Positions 1-6,360 of a stretch of 6,866 nucleotides of DNA are shown one piece after another. The position numbers and the translations under genes were made by a program. This DNA is from Desulfovibrio sp. (GTDB taxonomy: Bacteria; Desulfobacterota; Desulfovibrionia; Desulfovibrionales; Desulfovibrionaceae). The notes under the pieces are model-generated. The model saw nothing but the letters and a program-made list of their open reading frames with translations, did no database searches and was not told where the DNA came from. The first letter of the stretch is position 1. The number at the start of each line of letters is the position of its first letter. The stretch lies in the NCBI GenBank assembly GCA_014804915.1, contig JAAUYW010000143.1, positions 1 to 6,866 on the forward strand. Reading direction: 5' to 3'.

Positions 1-1510
1 GCATCCGTTTGACGCGCCGCATTTCACGCAGCGCACCTGCGGCGTATGCACCTATTCGCACGCGCTCGCCTCGACCCGCGCAGTTGAAGACGCAATCAAC
101 AAGCCGATTCCGGCCAATGCAACCTATATTCGCAACCTTGTGCTGGCCATGCTCTTCCTGCATGACCACCTTGTCCATTTCTACGGCCTGCATGCGCTCG
201 ATTTCGTCGACGTTGTCAATGCGCTCCAGGGCGATCCTGTCAAGGCGGCCAGCATTGCCAATTCCATCTCCAACCGCAAGGCCACGGCTGACGAATACCG
301 CGAAGTGCAGGCAAAACTGAAAACATTTGTGGATTCCGGCCAGCTTGGGCCATTCACCAACGCCTATTTCCTGGGCAGCCATCCGGCCTACACGCTCAGC
401 CCGGAGCTGAACCTGATCGCGACTACGGATTATCTCAAGGCCCTGCGCCACCAGGTGCGCGGCGCCCGCGCGATGGCGGTTTTTGGCGCCAAAAATCCGC
501 ATACCCAGTTCACCATCCCTGGCGGAGTAACCTCATACGACTCGCTTACGCCAAAGCGCATTGAGGAATTTACCGGACTTGCCAGGGAAATGCTGGAATT
601 CGTGGAGAATTATTACATACCGGATCTAGTTGCCCTGGCTGCCAACTACAAGGAATGCTCGACTTATGGCGGCACGCGCAATTTCATGACATTTGGCGAA
701 TTTCCCGATCCAGGCAAGGAGCGCGACCTCGCCGGCCGCTGGCTCCAGGCTGGCGTTATTCGCGACCGCAAGATCGACAAGGTGGAAAAACTCAATCCTG
801 ACAAGATCGCCGAAGGCGTGACCCATGCCTGGTATGAGGGGGACAAACCCCTGCATCCCTACGAAGGCCAGACAATTCCGCATTTCACAAAAATGGGCAA
901 CCAGACGGAGAAATACTCGTGGCTCAAGGCGCCGCGCTATGATGGCATGGCGGTTGAAACCGGGCCGCTTGCGACTGTGCTTGTCTCCTATTCACAGCCC
1001 AACAGTCCGGTCAAGCCGCTGGTTGACGGCCTGTTGCAATCCCTGAATCTGCCTATGGACGCGCTCTTTTCCACCCTGGGCCGCACGGCAGCGCGCGGCA
1101 TTCAGGCGCTCGCAATAGCGCTCCAGGTTGAAAACTGGGTGAAGCAGTATGAGCAGAACATCCAGACAGACAAGCAGATTGTGGCTAATCTGGAAGCGCC
1201 GAAAGACGCGCGCGGCGTGGGCTTTGTAACAGCGCCGCGCGGAGGCCTCTCCCACTGGCTGGTTACTGACAGCGACGCGCGCATCCACAATTTCCAGCTG
1301 GTAGTGCCAACCACCTGGAATTTGAGCCCTCGCGATGAAAAGGAAATTCCAAGCGCCTGTGAGGAAGCTCTGGTAGGAACGCCGGTGGCAGATCCGGCCC
1401 GTCCAGTCGAAATTCTGCGCACTGTCCATTCTTTCGATCCCTGCATTGCCTGCGCTGTCCATGTGATTGACGGCGAGACCAACCAGGTGCATAAATTCAA
1501 GATTCTCTAG
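1..1510 (+). CDS. hynB: Periplasmic [NiFe] hydrogenase large subunit, 5' end missing
   Basis: Catalytic large subunit of a group 1 [NiFe] hydrogenase, which oxidises or produces H2 in the periplasm together with an iron-sulfur small subunit, presumably encoded to the left of the window. The reading frame begins at base 2 and gives 502 residues. Both nickel-iron ligand motifs are present. The N-terminal one is RTCGVCTYSH, with Cys13 and Cys16 of the visible part. The C-terminal one is DPCIACAVH, with Cys481, Cys484 and His487. The codon at 1442-1444 is TGC, so this is not a selenocysteine (NiFeSe) enzyme. Other family stretches are GAKNPHTQ near residue 165 and APRYDGMAVETGPLA near residue 310. 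After His487 come 15 residues, VIDGETNQVHKFKIL, the tail expected to be removed by the protease encoded next. By comparison with the Desulfovibrio gigas enzyme (Cys65), about 50 N-terminal residues lie outside the window. The tail resembles Desulfovibrio HynB, so I use that name. Confidence 0.95.
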   Translation, partial: HPFDAPHFTQRTCGVCTYSHALASTRAVEDAINKPIPANATYIRNLVLAMLFLHDHLVHFYGLHALDFVDVVNALQGDPVKAASIANSISNRKATADEYREVQAKLKTFVDSGQLGPFTNAYFLGSHPAYTLSPELNLIATTDYLKALRHQVRGARAMAVFGAKNPHTQFTIPGGVTSYDSLTPKRIEEFTGLAREMLEFVENYYIPDLVALAANYKECSTYGGTRNFMTFGEFPDPGKERDLAGRWLQAGVIRDRKIDKVEKLNPDKIAEGVTHAWYEGDKPLHPYEGQTIPHFTKMGNQTEKYSWLKAPRYDGMAVETGPLATVLVSYSQPNSPVKPLVDGLLQSLNLPMDALFSTLGRTAARGIQALAIALQVENWVKQYEQNIQTDKQIVANLEAPKDARGVGFVTAPRGGLSHWLVTDSDARIHNFQLVVPTTWNLSPRDEKEIPSACEEALVGTPVADPARPVEILRTVHSFDPCIACAVHVIDGETNQVHKFKIL

Positions 1511-1528
1511 TCTTGCCTAAAAACACGT

Positions 1529-1564
1529 GGAGGAGAATCCGCCCAGGATTTTCCTCCCTTTTTT
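1529..1564 (+). terminator. Intrinsic terminator or attenuator between hynB and hynC
   Basis: The arm GGAGGAGAATCC (1529-1540) and the arm GGATTTTCCTCC (1546-1557) pair over 12 positions, with one G-U wobble, around the five-base loop GCCCA. Six T residues follow at 1559-1564. This is the form of a rho-independent terminator, yet the hynC start lies only about 10 bases further on and no separate promoter is obvious in between. I infer partial termination, or a 3' stabilising hairpin for the hydrogenase structural mRNA, giving less protease than enzyme. The structure is seen directly; its efficiency is not known. Confidence 0.75.
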
Positions 1565-1574
1565 CAGGCGACAA

Positions 1575-2078
1575 ATGGAAAAGCGGATTCTGATTCTCGG
1601 AGTTGGCAACACCCTGCTTGGCGATGAGGGTTTTGGCGTCCATGCGGTGCGCTATCTGGAACGTCATTTTGACTGGCCTGCCAATGTCCGTCTCGTTGAT
1701 GGGGGCACTCTCGGACTGCTCCTGCTCGCCGAGCTTATGGAATGCGATCTGGCCATTATCCTCGATGTGGCTCTGGGTGGCCATGCGCCTGGCACATTTT
1801 ACCAGCTTGACGCGGCTGATCTGAATCCGGCCCTGAGCATACGCCAATCCATGCACCAGACAAGCCTCGGCGACACCCTGATCAGCTGCGAGCTGGCCGG
1901 CCACAAGCCGGAAGCGCTCATCTATGCGATGGAACCTTTTGACATCCAGAACGCGCGAGCCTGCCTGACCAGACAGGCAGAGAAGAAGCTGCCGCAATTC
2001 TGCGCAAGAGTGGTCGCAGAGCTTGGCAAGGCCGGAATAACGGCCAAAAAAAAGCCCTGCCTGAGCAGGGCTGAATAG
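1575..2078 (+). CDS. hynC: Hydrogenase maturation protease (HybD/HyaD family, peptidase M52)
   Basis: Endopeptidase that recognises nickel in the nearly finished large subunit and removes its C-terminal tail, letting the active site close. The product has 167 residues, close to the family norm of about 160. The fold begins with ILGVGNTLLGDEGFG. The three metal-contacting residues of the HybD family are all identifiable: Glu18 (GDEG), Asp64 (IILDVALGG) and His94 (SMHQTSLGD). The conserved VDGGT lies at 41-45. I chose the ATG at 1575 because the family N-terminus begins there; an in-frame GTG at 1527 would add 16 residues encoded mainly by the upstream hairpin. The ribosome-binding site is weak (AGGCGA, about five bases before the ATG). 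The gene follows hynB by 64 bases, so its likely substrate is HynB. Its last codons, giving KKKPCLSRAE, coincide with the terminator of the opposing operon. The symbol follows Desulfovibrio usage. Confidence 0.92.
   Translation: MEKRILILGVGNTLLGDEGFGVHAVRYLERHFDWPANVRLVDGGTLGLLLLAELMECDLAIILDVALGGHAPGTFYQLDAADLNPALSIRQSMHQTSLGDTLISCELAGHKPEALIYAMEPFDIQNARACLTRQAEKKLPQFCARVVAELGKAGITAKKKPCLSRAE
2046..2072 (-). terminator. Rho-independent terminator of the TRAP operon, inside the hynC 3' end
   Basis: AGCCCTGC (2053-2060) and GCAGGGCT (2065-2072) form a perfect 8-bp stem with a four-base loop. On the minus strand the stem is followed by eight U residues, from the A-run 2046-2053. On the plus strand no T-run follows, so this is oriented to end the leftward transcript from dctP2, whose stop codon lies about 70 bases upstream. 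It overlaps the final codons of the convergent hynC gene. Confidence 0.88.
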
Positions 2079-2111
2079 TCTTCCAGTTTGCCTTCAAATC
2101 ATAAAACTGCG

Positions 2112-2151
2112 GCTAGCAGGGCATTTTTAACCTGAATACGCCCTAGCTTTT
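2112..2151 (+). terminator. Weak candidate terminator for the hyn operon
   Basis: GCTA (2112-2115) plus GGGC (2119-2122) can pair with GCCC (2140-2143) plus TAGC (2144-2147). There is a three-base bulge and a 17-base loop, and TTTT follows at 2148-2151. It lies 34 bases after the hynC stop and overlaps the dctP2 stop codon. The bulge, long loop and short T-run make this a weak call, but it is the only plausible plus-strand stop signal after hynC. Confidence 0.3.
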
Positions 2152-3342
2152 AGTTTCGCTTTTTGATTCGGGCGCCGCATCTTTTTGGGCGCCATCATCT
2201 CTGGCCGCATCAGCAGCGCCCCTGGCTGATTTTGTCTTTGGCGGAGCAGGCTGCCATTCCGGCAGATCGCAGGCCCGGAGATAATTATTGATAGCCTCCA
2301 CGCCGCCTACATTGTCAGCGGCGCTGTCCCAGACTTTGGAAACTGCGATTTCGCGCCAGGGCGTTTCGTCGTCCAGCGTGGAGATGTGAACGCCTTCCTC
2401 AACCAGGGTTTTCTTGGCCATTGAATTCATTTCACGCTGATATTGCAGGGAGAGATCCTGAATGTGCTTGCCTGCGTCAACAAGGATCTGGCGATCCTTT
2501 TCTGAAAGGCTATTGAACAGCTTCAGGTTGATCACAAGTGGCTGGAGATTATAGAGGTAGTGAATTTCCGTAATGTATTTCTGGCCCACATCGCGGAATT
2601 TCATGGTTCTGAAGCCGTTGTAATCGTAACACTGGCCATCGACAAGATCGTTCTTGAGCGCGCTGCGCGTTGCCGGCCACGCCAGGGGCATGGGTATGGC
2701 GCCAAAAGCGCGGTAGGTCTTGATCATAACCAGACTCTGGGGGACGCGAATGCGCAGGCCCTTCATGTCTGCCAGCGTTTTGACCGGCTTTTTGCTGTTT
2801 GAGAGAAAGCGGTAACCGTAATAGGTCCAGGCCAGAATGCGCACTCCGGCCTTTTCAGCATAGCTTTCAAGCAATTCAGCGGCTTTGCCGGTAGTGCCCC
2901 GAACTACCGCTTCGACATCGGGAAACAGATATGGCAGCGTGACAACGCCAAGCATGGGAATCATTGGCGCAAGGTTGCCGACGCCTCCCATTGCCATTGC
3001 CAGCTTGCCCACCTGGACGCGGTGGAACTGATAGGTTTCATCTGCATCGAGGCCGCCGCTATAGGAAAGACGAACGTCCATGCGACCATCGCTGGCCTGG
3101 CGAATATAGTTCTTGAAGGCAATGCCCAGAAGGCCCATTTCGGAATCTTCCGGATCGCCAATGGTCATCACAAATTCGGTTGGCGTAGCCTCAGCGCCGT
3201 CAACCTTGCCGGCCTCAGCTTTAGGCGCCTCGGCCCTGGCCGCTGCCCTGGAGGCGTCGGTTTTGGCAGAGTGCCTGGCTGCGGCCGCCGGGCTCGCGCA
3301 AGCGAATACAGCCAGCAGCAGAAGGATTAAAAATTTACGCAT
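2143..3342 (-). CDS. dctP: Second TRAP transporter substrate-binding protein, with low-complexity ends
   Basis: Extracytoplasmic binding protein of a TRAP transporter (DctP family), delivering its ligand to the DctQM membrane pair. The product has 399 residues. A signal segment (MRKFLILLLLAVFACASPAAAA) is followed by an Ala/Lys/Glu-rich linker of about 33 residues, then the binding domain at about 55-363 (from FVMTIGDPEDSE), and finally an Ala/Lys/Asp-rich tail of about 35 residues. The ligand-gripping Arg of the family is Arg199 (LRIRVPQS). Against the neighbouring DctP1, the segment WPATRSALKNDLVDGQ has Ala224 for Glu, Arg226 for Phe and Asp232 for Gly, so the ligand may differ. Cys15 after Val-Phe-Ala could be a lipoprotein site, though Phe at that position is unusual. 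The start at 3342 has GGGAG five bases before it; an ATG four codons upstream (3354) lacks such a site. The gene lies 18 bases after dctM and is last in the operon. Substrate unknown. Confidence 0.92.
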   Translation of the reverse strand: MRKFLILLLLAVFACASPAAAARHSAKTDASRAAARAEAPKAEAGKVDGAEATPTEFVMTIGDPEDSEMGLLGIAFKNYIRQASDGRMDVRLSYSGGLDADETYQFHRVQVGKLAMAMGGVGNLAPMIPMLGVVTLPYLFPDVEAVVRGTTGKAAELLESYAEKAGVRILAWTYYGYRFLSNSKKPVKTLADMKGLRIRVPQSLVMIKTYRAFGAIPMPLAWPATRSALKNDLVDGQCYDYNGFRTMKFRDVGQKYITEIHYLYNLQPLVINLKLFNSLSEKDRQILVDAGKHIQDLSLQYQREMNSMAKKTLVEEGVHISTLDDETPWREIAVSKVWDSAADNVGGVEAINNYLRACDLPEWQPAPPKTKSARGAADAARDDGAQKDAAPESKSETKS

Positions 3343-3347
3343 ATTTG

Positions 3348-3352
3348 CTCCC
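3348..3352 (-). promoter_or_regulatory. Ribosome-binding site that decides the dctP2 start
   Basis: GGGAG on the minus strand ends five bases before the ATG at 3342-3340. The in-frame upstream ATG at 3354-3352 overlaps this same GGGAG and has no purine-rich site of its own at normal spacing. The downstream ATG therefore gives the better start and a more usual signal peptide beginning MRKF. Confidence 0.65.
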
Positions 3353-3360
3353 ATTCAGGC

Positions 3361-4665
3361 TTAAGGAGAAGCGACGTTCATCATGTCTGGCAGGAACATG
3401 ACCAGCTTCGGGAAAATCACCAGAATTATGATTGCAATAAGATTTGCCGCAACCATTGGCAATGCCTTTAGCGAAATAATTTCCAGGGACTGATTGGAAA
3501 TGCCTGAAGCGATGAACATGTTTTCGCCAAGCGGGGGCGTTGAGAAGCCAATTCCGCAGCAACAGATGAGCACCAGGCCGAAATGAATGGGGTCGACGCC
3601 ATAGGCAGTCATGATCGGGAGCAGCACAGGCGTGACCAGCATGATGATGGCCAGCGTTTCCATGAACATGCCCAGGAAAACCAGGAGAATGACCACAAAT
3701 GTCCAGACCATGTAGACGTTTGTGGTAAAGCCGAGAATCCAGTTCGCGATTTCCACAGGAATGCGATAGGCGGTGAGCAGATAGCCAAACGCCGTGGCTG
3801 TGAAGACCAGCACCAGCACGCGGCCGGTGAGCCAGGAAGTGGTGTTGAGCGAGCCCATGAAAGCGCGGAACTTGAGCTCGCGATGAATGAAGATGCCCAC
3901 AAAAAGGGTATAGAAAATCGCGACTATCGCAGCCTCGGTTGGCGTGAACAGGCCAGCGTAAATGCCGCCAAGTATAATGCAGGGAGCGAGAATGGACCAG
4001 AAGCCATCCTTGAGGGTATGGAGCAAATGGCGCATGGACCAGGCGTCGCCGCCCAGGTTCTGTTTGCGGCATTTCCACCAGTGCAAAAGGCACAGCGAGC
4101 CGGCGATCAGAAAACCCGGGATAAAGCCGGCCATGAACATTTTGGAAATGCTGACCTGGCCGGTTACGCCATAAATGACCATCGGAATTGAAGGCGGAAT
4201 GATAATGCCAATGCCGCCAGCTGTCGCTGTGGCGGCCGCGGCATAGGCCGTGTTGTAGCCGCGCTTGGTCATTGCCGGAATCATGAGCATTCCTACTGCC
4301 GCCGTAGTGGCCGGGCCAGAGCCGGAAATGGCGCCAAAAAAGACGCAGGAAAGCACTGTGGAGATAGCCAGGCCGCCAGGAATGGGGCCGACTGTGGCCT
4401 CGGCCACGGCCACGAGCCGGCGCGAAATGCCGGAGGCCTCCATCAGCGCGCCGGCAAGCACAAAGGCTGGCAGCGCCATGAGCGGGAAGGCGGTAAGCGA
4501 GGCAAAGGCGCGCTCAATCATCATCGAAAGATCAATATCAAGGATAATAAAACAGATCATGGTGCCAACGCCAAGGGCGACCATGATCGGCGCGCCAATA
4601 ATCAGGAGCAGGAAAAAGACAAGAAACAGCAGGCCGCCGATGCCCATTGGAGATAGAGCTTCCAT
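3361..4665 (-). CDS. dctM: TRAP transporter large permease subunit DctM
   Basis: Large membrane subunit of the TRAP transporter, the sodium- or proton-coupled channel that takes ligand from the binding protein across the inner membrane. The product has 434 residues, the usual length, with about a dozen hydrophobic segments along its whole length. Family motifs are clear: FFGAISGSGPATTAAVG at 109-125, GIGIIIPPSIPMVIYG at 151-166, TPTEAA at 241-246 and STPPLGENMF at 375-384. A run of three cysteines (368-370) just before the last motif is a small oddity. The start codon overlaps the dctQ stop (TAATG), so the two are probably translationally coupled. The ribosome-binding site GGGAGG lies in the last codons of dctQ. 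The motifs identify the family but not the substrate. Confidence 0.97.
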   Translation of the reverse strand: MEALSPMGIGGLLFLVFFLLLIIGAPIMVALGVGTMICFIILDIDLSMMIERAFASLTAFPLMALPAFVLAGALMEASGISRRLVAVAEATVGPIPGGLAISTVLSCVFFGAISGSGPATTAAVGMLMIPAMTKRGYNTAYAAAATATAGGIGIIIPPSIPMVIYGVTGQVSISKMFMAGFIPGFLIAGSLCLLHWWKCRKQNLGGDAWSMRHLLHTLKDGFWSILAPCIILGGIYAGLFTPTEAAIVAIFYTLFVGIFIHRELKFRAFMGSLNTTSWLTGRVLVLVFTATAFGYLLTAYRIPVEIANWILGFTTNVYMVWTFVVILLVFLGMFMETLAIIMLVTPVLLPIMTAYGVDPIHFGLVLICCCGIGFSTPPLGENMFIASGISNQSLEIISLKALPMVAANLIAIIILVIFPKLVMFLPDMMNVASP

Positions 4666-5219
4666 TAGTCAATGCCTCCCTTGCCCTCGGCTTCGAGCAG
4701 CGCTGTCTGGCTTTCACGGATGGCTTCGGCATCCGGATCAGCGATATCCTGCTTGAGCACAAACTTGATATAATTGACCTGGATAATGCGGATCGCCATC
4801 AATAGAAAGCTCAGGGGAAACACAAGATAGACATAGCTTTGATCCCAGTCGAGCGCGGGCGTGAAATAAGGGAATTCCCTGAGATCCATGACCGCCTTGT
4901 AGCCTTCCCAGGCCAAAATGAGACAGAATGCAAGCCAGATCATGTCGCTGATAAAAAGAAACAGGTTGGCCACCCATTTCGGCGCCTTCATGAACTGCAG
5001 CGTAACCCTGTTAAGCGCGCAGAGCCGAGTGGCATAACAGGCGCCAAAAAGAATGAACCAGATAAAGGCAAAGCGCGCGATTTCTTCTGTCCAGGGCAGG
5101 GAAGCATCCAGAAAGCGCAGGATAATCTGGATAAAGACAACGACAACAAAAAAGACGAGCAGAAACTGGCAGAGATAGCTTTCAAAATGATCCATGAAAG
5201 CCAGAACGAATTTCTTCAC
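4665..5219 (-). CDS. dctQ: TRAP transporter small permease subunit DctQ
   Basis: Small membrane subunit of the TRAP transporter, which scaffolds DctM and helps dock the binding protein. The product has 184 residues with four hydrophobic segments at about 14-36, 48-66, 84-106 and 128-151, the expected DctQ layout. The typical motif W-x-E-E-x-x-R appears as Trp43, Glu45, Glu46 and Arg49 (LPWTEEIARF). The charged tail from about 157 is probably cytoplasmic. Translation starts at GTG (5219-5217), with AAGGGGG about seven bases upstream. The nearby ATG at 5239 is out of frame. The gene shares one base with dctM. It is separated from dctP1 by 101 bases holding a perfect inverted repeat. The modest start signal and that hairpin both suggest lower output than for the binding protein. 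Confidence 0.94.
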   Translation of the reverse strand: MKKFVLAFMDHFESYLCQFLLVFFVVVVFIQIILRFLDASLPWTEEIARFAFIWFILFGACYATRLCALNRVTLQFMKAPKWVANLFLFISDMIWLAFCLILAWEGYKAVMDLREFPYFTPALDWDQSYVYLVFPLSFLLMAIRIIQVNYIKFVLKQDIADPDAEAIRESQTALLEAEGKGGID

Positions 5220-5272
5220 GCTTTTCCCCCTTCAAGCATGAACGCGCCCAGGCGGCCGCGTGAGCGGATAAA

Positions 5273-5305
5273 TCCCCGCGCCAGGCAGCATATTTGGCGC
5301 GGGGA
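5273..5305 (-). terminator. Intercistronic hairpin between dctP1 and dctQ
   Basis: TCCCCGCGCCA (5273-5283) and TGGCGCGGGGA (5295-5305) form a perfect 11-bp, GC-rich stem with an 11-base loop. It begins 15 bases after the dctP1 stop. On the minus strand only UUUAU follows, so it is not a full terminator. A stable hairpin behind a binding-protein gene and ahead of the membrane genes is a common way to protect the upstream mRNA and reduce downstream expression. That role here is inferred. Confidence 0.7.
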
Positions 5306-5320
5306 CAAAGAGGATTCTGT

Positions 5321-6328
5321 TTATTTGGGTTCCCAGGGCTGCTTGCCCATTGCCTTCAGATAGGCGTTGATGGCATCCTTGCCGCCCACATCCTTGGCCA
5401 CTTCGGGCCATACCTTCTCAAGCGCGGCTTCTTTCCAGACAGCCTCATCCTCAAGCTGATCCACAACAACGCCGGCTGCGATCAGGGCTTCCTTGGCCGC
5501 CTGCGCCTCTTCCTTCTGGTATTTCAGCACTTCTTCCTGCGCGTAGATGCCGCCTTCCACAAACAGCTTCTGCAGCTCGGGCGACAGCTTCCTGTACACG
5601 CGCTCGCTCATCACCAGGGGCTGAAGCTGATAGGTGTAATGAACCTCGCTGATGTACTTCTGGTTGGCCTCATTGAATTTCATGGCCTTGAAGCCAATGT
5701 AGCCGTAGCACTGGCCATCAACCACGCCCTGCTGCAGGGCCGTGAAGGTTTCCGCCCAGGAGATGGGAGTGGGGCTGCCGCCAAAGGCCTTGTATGCGGC
5801 TATCAGCACAGGGCTCTGGGGCACGCGGAATTTCAGGTCCTTCATGTCGTTGATGGTCTTGATGGGATGCTTGGAATTAGAAATGTAGCGGAAATCGGTG
5901 TATGTCCAGCACAGCACCCTGAAGCCGGCCTTGAGCGCGTAGCTCTGCAGAAGCTCGGCCGCCGGGCCGTTTGTGCCAACCACTACTTCATCAAGAGTGT
6001 CAAAAAGATAGGGAAGATTGAGAATGCCAAGCCGCTTTTCAAAGGGCACAAGATTGGCAATGCCGCCAACAGCAAATGGCAGGGAGCCTTTCTGCACGTT
6101 CTTGAAGGCCTCGCTCTCATCGCCAAGCTGGCCGGAATAGAACAGGCTGACTTCCACTTCGCCGTTTGATTTTTCTTCCACATACTTCTTGAAAGCGCGC
6201 GCAGCCACGCCCTGCTCCGAATCCTCGGGATCTCCCACTGCCACCTTGAAATTCTGGGCAGCGAAAGCCGAAGTGGCAAGGCAGAAGACCAGCGCCAGGG
6301 CAACGGTTAAAAGTTTGCGAATACTCAT
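5321..6328 (-). CDS. dctP: TRAP transporter substrate-binding protein DctP, first gene of the operon
   Basis: Periplasmic ligand-binding protein of the TRAP system. The product has 335 residues, normal for the family. A Sec signal peptide covers residues 1-23 (MSIRKLLTVALALVFCLATSAFA, cut at about AFA/AQ; Lys and Arg near the start, then a hydrophobic core). The mature protein opens with NFKVAVGDPEDSEQG. Conserved features include GSLPFAVGG at 81-89, WTYTDFRYISNSK at 141-153, the carboxylate-gripping Arg168 in LKFRVPQS, and WAETFTALQQGVVDGQ at 191-206, which has the usual family Glu (193) and Gly (201). A conserved Arg that salt-bridges a carboxylate points to an organic acid, but which acid cannot be read. 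A strong ribosome-binding site, AAGGAGG, lies four bases before the ATG. It is the first gene of dctP1-dctQ-dctM-dctP2 and is a paralogue of the last, with long shared stretches. Confidence 0.96.
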   Translation of the reverse strand: MSIRKLLTVALALVFCLATSAFAAQNFKVAVGDPEDSEQGVAARAFKKYVEEKSNGEVEVSLFYSGQLGDESEAFKNVQKGSLPFAVGGIANLVPFEKRLGILNLPYLFDTLDEVVVGTNGPAAELLQSYALKAGFRVLCWTYTDFRYISNSKHPIKTINDMKDLKFRVPQSPVLIAAYKAFGGSPTPISWAETFTALQQGVVDGQCYGYIGFKAMKFNEANQKYISEVHYTYQLQPLVMSERVYRKLSPELQKLFVEGGIYAQEEVLKYQKEEAQAAKEALIAAGVVVDQLEDEAVWKEAALEKVWPEVAKDVGGKDAINAYLKAMGKQPWEPK

Positions 6329-6360
6329 GGCCCCTCCTTGAATGGATGTTTCAAAAACGG

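Noticed and set aside
1436..1465. Possible selenocysteine in the C-terminal hydrogenase motif
   Set aside because: The codon at the relevant place is TGC, not TGA, and the frame continues normally to TAG.
1527..1574. GTG at 1527, or the in-frame ATT at 1548, as an earlier hynC start behind GGAGGAG
   Set aside because: The added residues are encoded by the hairpin and T-run and do not match the family N-terminus. GTG at 1527 overlaps the supposed ribosome site, and ATT starts are very rare.
2170..2193. Two GGGCGCC copies in the dctP2 tail forming a six-bp stem
   Set aside because: Short GC palindromes in Ala/Gly-coding DNA are expected by chance. The U-tract nearby is not adjacent to the stem on the dctP2 strand.
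3335..4093. Open frame of 252 codons on the minus strand, overlapping dctM in another frame
   Set aside because: It is rich in His, Arg and Pro with no domain, and lies within dctM, whose own frame is fully conserved. It is a frame shadow.
3583..4191. Open frame of 202 codons on the plus strand opposite dctM
   Set aside because: Antisense to dctM; hydrophilic composition from reading membrane-helix codons backwards; no ribosome-binding site.
5242..5261. ACGCG / CGCGT small hairpin before dctQ
   Set aside because: Five pairs around a GCGGCCGC palindrome in GC-rich DNA; much weaker than the neighbouring 11-bp repeat.
5294..6169. Long open frame of 291 codons on the plus strand opposite dctP1
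   Set aside because: It is antisense to a well-supported DctP gene, has no family motifs, and its length fits the codon bias of the real gene on the other strand.
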